From an uncultured Anaerotruncus sp. (lineage in GTDB: Bacteria > Bacillota > Clostridia > Oscillospirales > Ruminococcaceae), in contig NZ_CABUCJ010000104.1 in NCBI RefSeq assembly GCF_902490045.1, positions 1-8,604 on the forward strand: a stretch of 8,604 nt of DNA. The letters are read 5' to 3'. Below, in pieces: positions 1 to 4,908 of the stretch; the first letter of the stretch is position 1, and each line of letters begins with the position of its first letter. The notes beneath the pieces were generated by a model, which worked only from the letters and a program-made list of their open reading frames with translations, was not told the DNA's origin and did no database searches. The position numbers and the translations under genes were made by a program.

Positions 1-65
1 CCCGCCGTTTTTCGCCCCCGCGTCCCCCGGCCGGGGCGCGCCAACCTGAAAAAGGAAGTGAATAA

Positions 66-533
66 ATGGCAAGCACCAACAGCACGGAGCACCTTCAGCT
101 CAACCAGTGGAGCGCCGCCGATCGGCCCAAGATGGCCGACTTCAACGCGGACAATCTGAAGATCGACGACGCGCTTCACGCACACACGGCCGACGAAACC
201 GCGCACGTCTCCGCGCAGGAGCGCGCGGCCTGGACGGGGGCCGCCCCGGTCTTCGGCAGCTACGAGGGGGACGGGCAGCCCATGCAGGAAATTCCCCTCG
301 GGTTTTCTCCCTCCTTTGGGATCGTCTTCGCCGCCGGGAAAAATCCCTTCCAGCCGGTGGACCAGACTACCGTCGCCCTCCGGGCGGCGTTTCTCGCCGG
401 GAGCGGTTCCTCGCAGGCCGCGCTCGTCACCGGGACGGGATTTTCGGTGCTCAGCTCGGCGACGCCCGCCGCCGGGCGGGTCGCCGCCCTCAACGACGCG
501 GGCGTCACCTATCAATATCTGGTCTTCCGTTAA
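66..533 (+). CDS. Phage tail-associated/structural-like protein (155 aa)
   Basis: The first ~45 residues carry LNQWSAADRPKMADFNADN followed by LKIDDALHAH. This is the pattern I associate with the N-terminus of tail or tail-fibre-type proteins in Firmicute prophages (a 'FNADNxKIDxAL' segment, then a His-rich 'HxADxxAHVS' stretch). The remaining ~100 residues are Gly/Ala/Ser-rich, probably beta-structured, and end in VTYQYLVFR, a tail-protein-like C-terminus. No signal peptide or membrane segment is visible. The start is supported by AAGGAAG (52-58) seven bases upstream of ATG. A strong terminator follows directly after the stop, so this is the last gene of its transcription unit; the rest of any phage module would lie left of the window. 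The family match is from memory of sequence style, so the precise role (fibre, baseplate or appendage) is unassigned. Confidence 0.65.
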   Translation: MASTNSTEHLQLNQWSAADRPKMADFNADNLKIDDALHAHTADETAHVSAQERAAWTGAAPVFGSYEGDGQPMQEIPLGFSPSFGIVFAAGKNPFQPVDQTTVALRAAFLAGSGSSQAALVTGTGFSVLSSATPAAGRVAALNDAGVTYQYLVFR

Positions 534-570
534 AAAAAGGAGGGCGGCGACCGCGCCGCCCTCCTTTTTT
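533..570 (+). terminator. Intrinsic terminator after the phage-like gene
   Basis: The arms at 539-549 and 554-564 are perfectly complementary around the loop ACCG (550-553), and the stem is extended by an A-run (533-538) pairing with a T-run (565-570). The left A-run overlaps the last base of the stop codon. It ends the phage-like gene and insulates rpsT. Because both sides are A/T-flanked it could also work in the other direction. Confidence 0.93.
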
Positions 571-594
571 GCAGGAAAAATTTCTTGCGGGGTA

Positions 595-623
595 TTGCAA
601 TTTTCCAAAAAAGATGCTATCAT
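595..623 (+). promoter_or_regulatory. Sigma-A promoter of rpsT
   Basis: TTGCAA (595-600) and TATCAT (618-623) are separated by exactly 17 bases. It lies just after the preceding terminator and about 47 bases upstream of the rpsT start codon, so rpsT appears to be transcribed from its own promoter. Confidence 0.75.
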
Positions 624-669
624 AACTTGTACTGTCTGATGATATCCAGCGGACAAGGAGGTGTGAACC

Positions 670-930
670 ATGCCGAATATCAAATCTGCGAAAAAAAGAG
701 TGCTCGTTGCCCAGAAGAAGGCGCTTGAGAATAAAGCGGTCAAAACCAACCTCAAAACCGTGCTGAAGAAGGCGGATGCTGCGGTTGCCGCCGGTGCCGC
801 CGACTCTGCCGACGCGATCCGGGTCGCGATCAAGAAGGTCGACCAGGCCGCTGCGAAGAACATCCTGCACAAGAACGCCGCCGCGCACAGGAAGTCCGCT
901 CTTATGAAGAAGCTCGCCGCCGCCAAGTAA
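670..930 (+). CDS. rpsT: 30S ribosomal protein S20
   Basis: This 86-residue, Lys/Ala-rich protein starts MPNIKSAKKRV and contains the S20 hallmarks: an N-terminal basic stretch, a run of helices, and HKNAAAHRKSALMKKL near the C-terminus. Length is normal for the family (about 85-90). S20 binds 16S rRNA early in 30S subunit assembly. The start is fixed by AAGGAGG (655-661) eight bases before ATG. It sits alone between its own promoter and a terminator, and its codon use includes more A/T-ending codons than the flanking genes, as expected for a highly expressed gene. Confidence 0.98.
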   Translation: MPNIKSAKKRVLVAQKKALENKAVKTNLKTVLKKADAAVAAGAADSADAIRVAIKKVDQAAAKNILHKNAAAHRKSALMKKLAAAK

Positions 931-957
931 GCGGCTCCACGCAGCCTTTTTTCTGTG

Positions 958-995
958 ACACTGTCACCTCCGGTGGCAGTGTTATTTGTTTTTTT
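958..995 (+). terminator. Intrinsic terminator of rpsT
   Basis: An 11-bp stem (958-968 with 972-982, one G-T wobble) closes a TCC loop. It is followed by a T-rich tail, TATTTGTTTTTTT (983-995). Confidence 0.9.
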
Positions 996-1012
996 GCGGG
1001 CCGCGCGCCCGG

Positions 1013-1041
1013 TTGACGGTTTTTCCGTTTTGCGGTATCAT
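1013..1041 (+). promoter_or_regulatory. Sigma-A promoter of the 55-aa membrane protein
   Basis: TTGACG (1013-1018) and TATCAT (1036-1041) have an exact 17-base spacer, a near-consensus arrangement. It is about 50 bases upstream of the ATG at 1091, giving a short leader. Confidence 0.8.
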
Positions 1042-1090
1042 TGTAGCTGATGAATATTTCGGCGCCTCGCGCGCAAGGAGGGAAATCCCG

Positions 1091-1258
1091 ATGGAACGGA
1101 ACGACAAACGCTTTCTTTCCCTGCTGTGGCTGGTTGTCCCGGTCGCGCTTGCCGTTTTGGTATGCTGCGTCACGGTGGGGTATTCCATCTACCGCCGCGC
1201 CGTAGAGCGCGCCTACCATGAAAGCAGCTGGGGCGGCGGGAACGGCCTGCCCTTTTGA
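1091..1258 (+). CDS. Small single-pass membrane protein (55 aa)
   Basis: No family is recognised. Residues ~10-31 form one hydrophobic segment (LLWLVVPVALAVLVCCVTVG) preceded by charged MERNDKR. It is followed by basic YRRAVERAYH and a Gly-rich tail ending GGGNGLPF. By the positive-inside rule the topology is not decided, since both flanks are basic. The start at 1091 is chosen because AAGGAGGG (1075-1082) lies eight bases upstream. An in-frame extension to 986 would begin inside the rpsT terminator tail and cross the promoter, so it is rejected. Having its own promoter, a strong RBS and a strong terminator indicates a real, separately expressed gene. Confidence 0.75.
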   Translation: MERNDKRFLSLLWLVVPVALAVLVCCVTVGYSIYRRAVERAYHESSWGGGNGLPF

Positions 1259-1267
1259 ACGCGCCAC

Positions 1268-1301
1268 AAAAGCCCCCGGCTCATGGAGCCGGGGGCTTTT
1301 T
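1268..1301 (+). terminator. Bidirectional intrinsic terminator between convergent genes
   Basis: The arms 1268-1282 and 1286-1300 are perfectly complementary around loop ATG, with a GC-rich core (GCCCCCGGCTC) flanked by A-run and T-run. On the plus strand it ends the 55-aa gene. On the minus strand it lies six bases beyond the stop of the B6 kinase gene and is followed by four T's, so it probably serves both. Confidence 0.93.
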
Positions 1302-1306
1302 ACCGT

Positions 1307-2170
1307 TCAAAGGGGCTTATAGCCCTTGAGGATTTCGTCGTGGGTCAGCCAGCCGAGGCAGCGCTCGAACATGACGCCGTAGCGCGTGTCGGTTCCGTAG
1401 CTGAAGGTCGTCTTGATCGCCAGCTCGACGAACCGGGTCGCGCGCGCCATTGCGATCGGGAAGCTGTCCCCCCGCAGCATCGCGCCGGTGAGCACGCTCG
1501 CGAAGATGTCCCCCGTGCCGGGATAGGCCGCCGGGACGTACTCGTACTCCACGTACCAGAAGGCGTTGCGGCCGCGGTCGTAGCCAGCAGCCGCGCACTC
1601 CCCCGACGCCAGCTCCACACCGGTGATCACCACATGGCGCGGGCCGAGCTCGCCCAGCCGCGCGAGCATGCTCTTGAGCGGCTGGCGCGCGAGGGGCTCG
1701 GGCCGGTAGGGCTCGCCGAGCAGGATGGCCGCCTCGGTCGGGTTGGGCGTGATGACGGCCGCGCTGCGCACGAGGCTGCGCATCCGCTCCATCAGCGCGG
1801 GGGTGCAGGTGCGGTAGGGCTTGCCGTGGTCCCCCATCACCGGGTCGACGACGGCCAGCGCGTCCGGCCACGCCGCGATGAAGGCGGCCACGTCGTCCGC
1901 CTGCGCCGGGTTGGAAAGGAAGCCGGAATAGATCCCCTCGAACCCGAGCTCCAGCCGCTGGTAATGCTCGAAGCAGGGGCGGATATAGTCGGTCAGGTCG
2001 CGGTATTCCACCTCGCCCAGCCCGCCCGTGTGGGTGGAAAGGACCGCCGTCGGCACAGGGCAGACCTGGATCCCCATCGCGGAGAGCGTGGGGATCACGA
2101 CGGCGAGCGAGCTCCGGCCGAAGCCGGCCAGGCCGTGGATGGCCGCGACGCGCGGCGGACGGTCCGTCAT
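1307..2170 (-). CDS. pdxK: Pyridoxamine/pyridoxal kinase (ribokinase-like superfamily)
   Basis: The protein phosphorylates B6 vitamers with ATP, giving pyridoxal 5'-phosphate precursors in the cytosolic salvage pathway. With the chosen start it is 287 residues, normal for the family. Seen motifs are: an N-terminal IHGLAGFGRSSL (11-22) substrate loop; VVDPVMGDHG (107-116); ITPNPTEAAILLG (140-152); and YPGTGDIFASVLTG (216-229) with the anion-hole GTGD and presumed catalytic base Asp221. The ATG at 2170 is preferred because AGAGG (2179-2183) is eight bases upstream. A GTG at 2179 would overlap that ribosome binding site. The N-terminal loop differs from the form I recall for close relatives (IHDLSGxGRCSL), having Gly for Asp and Ala for Ser. 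ThiD-type HMP kinase is a less likely alternative. It is a single-gene unit, convergent with the 55-aa gene. Confidence 0.9.
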   Translation of the reverse strand: MTDRPPRVAAIHGLAGFGRSSLAVVIPTLSAMGIQVCPVPTAVLSTHTGGLGEVEYRDLTDYIRPCFEHYQRLELGFEGIYSGFLSNPAQADDVAAFIAAWPDALAVVDPVMGDHGKPYRTCTPALMERMRSLVRSAAVITPNPTEAAILLGEPYRPEPLARQPLKSMLARLGELGPRHVVITGVELASGECAAAGYDRGRNAFWYVEYEYVPAAYPGTGDIFASVLTGAMLRGDSFPIAMARATRFVELAIKTTFSYGTDTRYGVMFERCLGWLTHDEILKGYKPL

Positions 2171-2253
2171 GGCATTCACCTCTTAAAAATGGATTTTATT
2201 CCCTCGGATACCCGTTTCCAGAAAGTTTGCGTAATCGCCCAGCCGCGCGCGGG

Positions 2254-2268
2254 CATACTGTCAGTATG
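2254..2268. promoter_or_regulatory. Perfect 15-base palindrome upstream of the 58-aa gene
   Basis: CATACTGTCAGTATG is a 7-bp inverted repeat around a single central T, in the ~150-base divergent intergenic region. It is 55 bases upstream of the 58-aa gene and 84 bases upstream of the B6 kinase start. Such a short dyad looks like a dimeric repressor operator. The left half (CATACTGT) also loosely resembles a sporulation-sigma -10 element. No convincing -35/-10 pair for sigma-A was found here. The identity is inference. Confidence 0.4.
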
Positions 2269-2322
2269 GGACGCATCGGGTGCGTTCCGCGGAACCAACT
2301 AAATTTACGGAGGTGCAGCCCT

Positions 2323-2499
2323 ATGAACAAAACGGCGGCGACAGCGGTGACCGGCGTGGCGGTGGCGATGGCGGCGGGAACCGCGGCCTATATGATGAAC
2401 CACAAAAAGAACCCCGGCAAAAAGCTCAAGCAGAACACGGCCAAAGCGATCAAGACCCTCGGCACCGTGCTGGACAGCGTGGAGTATATGATGCGGTAA
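2323..2499 (+). CDS. Small basic protein with N-terminal hydrophobic helix (58 aa)
   Basis: The family is not recognised. Residues ~5-25 (AATAVTGVAVAMAAGTAAYMM) form an Ala/Val-rich hydrophobic helix without a clear signal-peptidase site. It is followed by a lysine-rich region, NHKKNPGKKLKQNTAKAIK, and a short amphipathic end, TLGTVLDSVEYMMR. This resembles the general layout of small YtxH-like membrane-anchored proteins, but that is only a style match. The ATG at 2323 has GGAGGTG (2309-2315) seven bases upstream; longer in-frame extension back to 2227 has no ribosome binding site. It is monocistronic, followed by a hairpin at 2515-2544. Confidence 0.7.
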   Translation: MNKTAATAVTGVAVAMAAGTAAYMMNHKKNPGKKLKQNTAKAIKTLGTVLDSVEYMMR

Positions 2500-2514
2500 A
2501 CAGCCCATCGGCGG

Positions 2515-2544
2515 AAATTGCCGTTCTCACGAACGGCAATTTTT
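2515..2544 (+). terminator. Intrinsic terminator of the 58-aa gene
   Basis: A perfect 12-bp stem (2515-2526 with 2531-2542) closes loop TCAC, and the T-run continues to 2544. It lies 17 bases beyond the stop of the convergent ktrB gene. In that direction the tail is only three T's inside the stem, so termination of ktrB here would be weaker. Confidence 0.88.
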
Positions 2545-2561
2545 CATGCGGAAACGCCGCC

Positions 2562-3932
2562 TCAGCCGATCTGGATTTTCCCGACCGGCAGGATTTCCTT
2601 GCGGTTGGCGGTAGGGCGCATGGCCAGCGCGAGGAAGAAGGTCACCGGCCCGAGGCGCCCGATATACATCTCAAAGATGAGCAGGATGCGCGAAAGGGTG
2701 TTGGCGACCGCCGAAATGCCCGCCGAGAGCCCGACCGTCGCGAATGCGGAGACGCTCTCGAAGAGCGCGTCCACGCCGGTGACCGCGTGGGTGCGGCTCA
2801 TCGTGGCGACGATGCAGGCGGCGGTGACCGTGACCGCGAGGATGCCCAGGATCATGACGGCCAGCGATTTATAAACCGCGCTCTTCTCCACCTTGCGGCG
2901 GAAGATGACGGTGTCCTCGTCGCCGCGCACGACGCAGTAGACGGTCATGAAGATGACCGCGAAGGTCGTGCACTTGATGCCGCCGCCCGTCGAACCGGGC
3001 GCAGCGCCGACGAACATCAGCAGCGAGGAAAGGATTTTCGTGATGTCGTGCATCGGCTCGAGCGGGAAGACGTTGAAGCCCGCCGTGCGGCAGCTCACCG
3101 AATGGAACCAGGCCGCGCCGAGCCGCTCCCCCGTCCCGGACAGCCCGCCCAGGGTAAAGGGGTTATCCCACTCGCAGACGGCGGTAAACGCCATCCCCAC
3201 CAGGATGAGGGAAACGGTGGAGATGATGACGATGCGGGTGTGGAGCAGCAGCTTTTTGGTCCGCCGGTACTGGAGCAGGTCGTGGATGACGATAAAGCCG
3301 ATGCCGCCCACGATGATGAGCATCCCCACCGTGCCGACGACGATCGGATTGCCGACGTAGCCGGTCAGCGATACATACGGCTCCGCCCGCCCGAAGATAT
3401 CGAACCCGGCGTTGCAGAAGGCCGAAACCGAGGTGAACACCGAGATAAAAATGCCCTCCGCCCCGAACTCGGGCACGAAAACGGTCGACAGCAGGAGCGC
3501 GCCCGCCGTCTCGACGGTCAGCGCAGTGATCATGACCACCTTCATGAGCTGGTTGATGTCCGGGCCGGTGGAGGCGACCGACTCCTGCGCGAGGTGCATC
3601 CCCCGCAGGCCCAGCTTGCGGCCGATCGCGATGTTGAAAAAGGTGGTCAGCGTCACGAGCCCCAGGCCGCCGATCTGGATGAGCGCGAGAATGACGCACT
3701 GCCCGAAGGCGGACCAGTAGGCGTAGGTGTCGTGCACGACCAGCCCGGTCACGCAGGTCGAGGAGGTCGCCGTGAAGAGGCAGTCGAGAAAGGGGGTGAA
3801 AGCGCCCGCGCGGCTGGACACGGGGAGCATCAGCAGCAGCGTCCCCACGAGGATCACCGCGGCAAAGCTCAGCGTGATCGTGCGCGTGGGGAAGGAGAAG
3901 AGCCAGCTCCTTCGGATAGGTTGTCGATCCAA
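2562..3932 (-). CDS. ktrB: KtrB/TrkH-type potassium uptake channel subunit
   Basis: This is the membrane pore of a Ktr K+ (often Na+-dependent) uptake system; it normally works with a cytosolic RCK-domain partner, KtrA. The 456 residues are the usual KtrB length. All four M1-P-M2 units are present with their filter glycines: TATSSTCVTGL (54-64), SVSAFCNAGF (168-177), SVSCRTAGF (278-286) and SVSAFATVGL (393-402). The glycine-rich intramembrane gate loop GAAPGSTGGGIKCTT (309-323) that follows the third filter is intact. The only in-frame start near the expected N-terminus is a TTG at 3932, with a weak AGGCG seven bases upstream; the next Met is at residue 35, inside the first membrane helix. 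The upstream Nudix gene ends 50 bases away on the same strand, suggesting cotranscription. No ktrA lies in the window. Confidence 0.93.
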   Translation of the reverse strand: MDRQPIRRSWLFSFPTRTITLSFAAVILVGTLLLMLPVSSRAGAFTPFLDCLFTATSSTCVTGLVVHDTYAYWSAFGQCVILALIQIGGLGLVTLTTFFNIAIGRKLGLRGMHLAQESVASTGPDINQLMKVVMITALTVETAGALLLSTVFVPEFGAEGIFISVFTSVSAFCNAGFDIFGRAEPYVSLTGYVGNPIVVGTVGMLIIVGGIGFIVIHDLLQYRRTKKLLLHTRIVIISTVSLILVGMAFTAVCEWDNPFTLGGLSGTGERLGAAWFHSVSCRTAGFNVFPLEPMHDITKILSSLLMFVGAAPGSTGGGIKCTTFAVIFMTVYCVVRGDEDTVIFRRKVEKSAVYKSLAVMILGILAVTVTAACIVATMSRTHAVTGVDALFESVSAFATVGLSAGISAVANTLSRILLIFEMYIGRLGPVTFFLALAMRPTANRKEILPVGKIQIG

Positions 3933-3982
3933 ATCAGTTCGCCTGCGCTTTCATAATCATTCGGAAAAGCCGACGCGCCCGC

Positions 3983-4417
3983 TCAGTGTTCCCCGTCCTT
4001 TGCCAAAAAACGCTTGGCCTCGTTGATGAGGTTTTTGTCGTTGCGGAAGGTGACCATCCCGTCCGCGTCGTCCAGCAGGCACCACTGGTATTCGCTGATT
4101 TCCTCCTCCTGCCGCTTGACGGTGTCGTCCCCACCCGGATAGCCGAGAAAGTAGACCACCTGTTTTTTGACGTGCGGCTTGGGGAAATACTCGACGCTCT
4201 GCCGGAAGCCGTCCCGCAGGTTGACGTCCAGCCCCGTCTCCTCCTTGATCTCCCGCAGCGCGGTCTGGTACTCGTTTTCCCCCGATTCCACATGTCCCTT
4301 GGGGAAGGACCAGTGCCCGCCGTTGCGGTGCTTGATGAGCAGGAGCTCCACCCTGTCCTGTTTTTTGCGGTAGACAAGCGCTCCGCAGGATTTTTCGCGA
4401 ATCATCCGTTTTTCCAT
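3983..4417 (-). CDS. Nudix hydrolase, diadenosine tetraphosphatase-like
   Basis: This 144-residue protein has a complete Nudix box at 41-63 (GHVESGE ... REIKEETGL, matching GX5EX7REUXEEXGU), giving the Mg2+-binding glutamates. The context EKSCGALVYR near the N-terminus and HWSFPKGH just before the box is typical of asymmetrical bis(5'-nucleosyl)-tetraphosphatases, which cleave Ap4A to ATP and AMP. Substrate is inferred, as other nucleoside di- or triphosphates are possible. The start is ambiguous: the ATG at 4417 has AGAGAGG only one base away, while the ATG at 4405 (residue 5, giving MIREKSCGALV) fits the family N-terminus but is 13 bases from that site. It probably shares an mRNA with ktrB. 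Confidence 0.9.
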   Translation of the reverse strand: MEKRMIREKSCGALVYRKKQDRVELLLIKHRNGGHWSFPKGHVESGENEYQTALREIKEETGLDVNLRDGFRQSVEYFPKPHVKKQVVYFLGYPGGDDTVKRQEEEISEYQWCLLDDADGMVTFRNDKNLINEAKRFLAKDGEH

Positions 4418-4519
4418 TCCTCTCTTTTGCGGCGCCGAAACCGCGCCTGAGTCGCGCGGCCGCCCCCGTTGCCGCGGGGCTGCCGCGCCCGGTGCAAAGC
4501 ACCAGCATATACAGTTATT

Positions 4520-4548
4520 AATATATCACTTTTTATGGGCCTTTAAAA
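4520..4548 (-). promoter_or_regulatory. Possible AT-rich promoter for the Nudix-ktrB unit
   Basis: On the minus strand, TTTTAA (4548-4543) and TATATT (4525-4520) are 17 bases apart inside the only AT-rich patch upstream of the Nudix gene. The -35 match is poor. A leader of about 100 GC-rich bases would follow, containing a GGTGC-TTT-GCACC hairpin (4491-4503). Confidence 0.3.
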
Positions 4549-4600
4549 GTGGGTTTTCGATTTTTCTGCGAAAACGCCGAATCCGGCCCGCCCCGCTCGG

Positions 4601-4629
4601 TTGACAAAAGCACCCCGCCGCATTATAAT
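4601..4629 (+). promoter_or_regulatory. Perfect consensus sigma-A promoter of the tRNA gene
   Basis: TTGACA (4601-4606) and TATAAT (4624-4629) are both exact consensus hexamers with the optimal 17-base spacer. The tRNA begins 13 bases after the -10 element, so transcription would start only a few bases before the mature 5' end. This is as expected for a strong stable-RNA promoter. Confidence 0.95.
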
Positions 4630-4642
4630 ATTATGGTGCCGT

Positions 4643-4719
4643 GCGCCCGTAGCTCAGTCGGATAGAGCGACCGCCTCCTAAGCGGTAGGTCGGAGGTTCG
4701 AATCCCCTCGGGCGCGCCA
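4643..4719 (+). tRNA. tRNA-Arg (anticodon CCT, reads AGG)
   Basis: The 77-base cloverleaf can be drawn directly. The acceptor stem GCGCCCG (4643-4649) pairs with CGGGCGC (4709-4715). The D-arm is GCTC/GAGC (4652-4655, 4665-4668). The anticodon stem ACCGC/GCGGT (4670-4674, 4682-4686) encloses loop CTCCTAA, with anticodon CCT at 4677-4679. The T-loop is TTCGAAT (4697-4703). Discriminator G and an encoded CCA end follow. The T-stem GGAGG/CCCCT contains one A-C mismatch (4694 with 4706) and a terminal G-T wobble, which is unusual for an otherwise perfect tRNA. It is a single-gene unit with its own promoter and terminator. Confidence 0.96.
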
Positions 4720-4726
4720 TCGACAG

Positions 4727-4760
4727 AACCGCTCTACAGGCCAATGTAGAGCGGTTTTTA
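4727..4760 (+). terminator. Intrinsic terminator of the tRNA-Arg gene
   Basis: A perfect 12-bp stem (4727-4738 with 4745-4756) closes the loop GGCCAA, followed by T's to 4759. It starts seven bases after the encoded CCA. Confidence 0.93.
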
Positions 4761-4777
4761 TTACCGTCCATCCTATC

Positions 4778-4838
4778 CCCGCCCGGCGGAGAGGCGGGAA
4801 AAGGCCCTCTGACAGAACCCGTATGGTTCGTCAGGGCC
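4778..4838 (+). other. Two hairpins upstream of the diguanylate cyclase gene
   Basis: The first hairpin is CCCGCC (4778-4783) with GGCGGG (4793-4798). The second is longer: GGCCC (4803-4807) and TGAC (4810-4813) pair with GTCA (4830-4833) and GGGCC (4834-4838). Its inner stem is GAACC/GGTTC around loop CGTAT (4820-4824), with small bulges. Neither has a T-tail, so they are not intrinsic terminators. They lie 70-130 bases upstream of the GGDEF gene and could be leader structure or a protein-binding dyad. I could not fit them to a known c-di-GMP riboswitch core. No convincing promoter for the downstream gene was found in this gap. Confidence 0.4.
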
Positions 4839-4908
4839 GCGGCGTGTGTTTGCAGGTTTGTACGATCATAACTGACAGGATCGATGGGAAAAGAGGGAGC
4901 GCCGACAG

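Noticed and set aside
1..65. 3' end of an upstream gene
   Set aside because: Frames ending at TGA 47-49 or TAA 63-65 are both possible, but 15-20 residues are too few to identify a real coding frame.
1283..2302. A 339-codon plus-strand open frame opposite the B6 kinase
   Set aside because: It begins inside a terminator hairpin, lacks a ribosome binding site and has low-complexity Arg/Ala/Glu/His content; the minus-strand kinase motifs are unmistakable.
2280..3956. A 558-codon plus-strand open frame opposite ktrB
   Set aside because: It is extremely rich in Asp/Glu/Arg/His with no domain pattern, has no own ribosome binding site, and mirrors the codon structure of the clear KtrB gene. It is an artefact of high GC content.
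4803..4908. c-di-GMP riboswitch in front of the GGDEF gene
   Set aside because: The hairpin does not show the conserved paired-helix core of known c-di-GMP riboswitch classes, and there is no terminator or RBS-sequestering stem linked to it.
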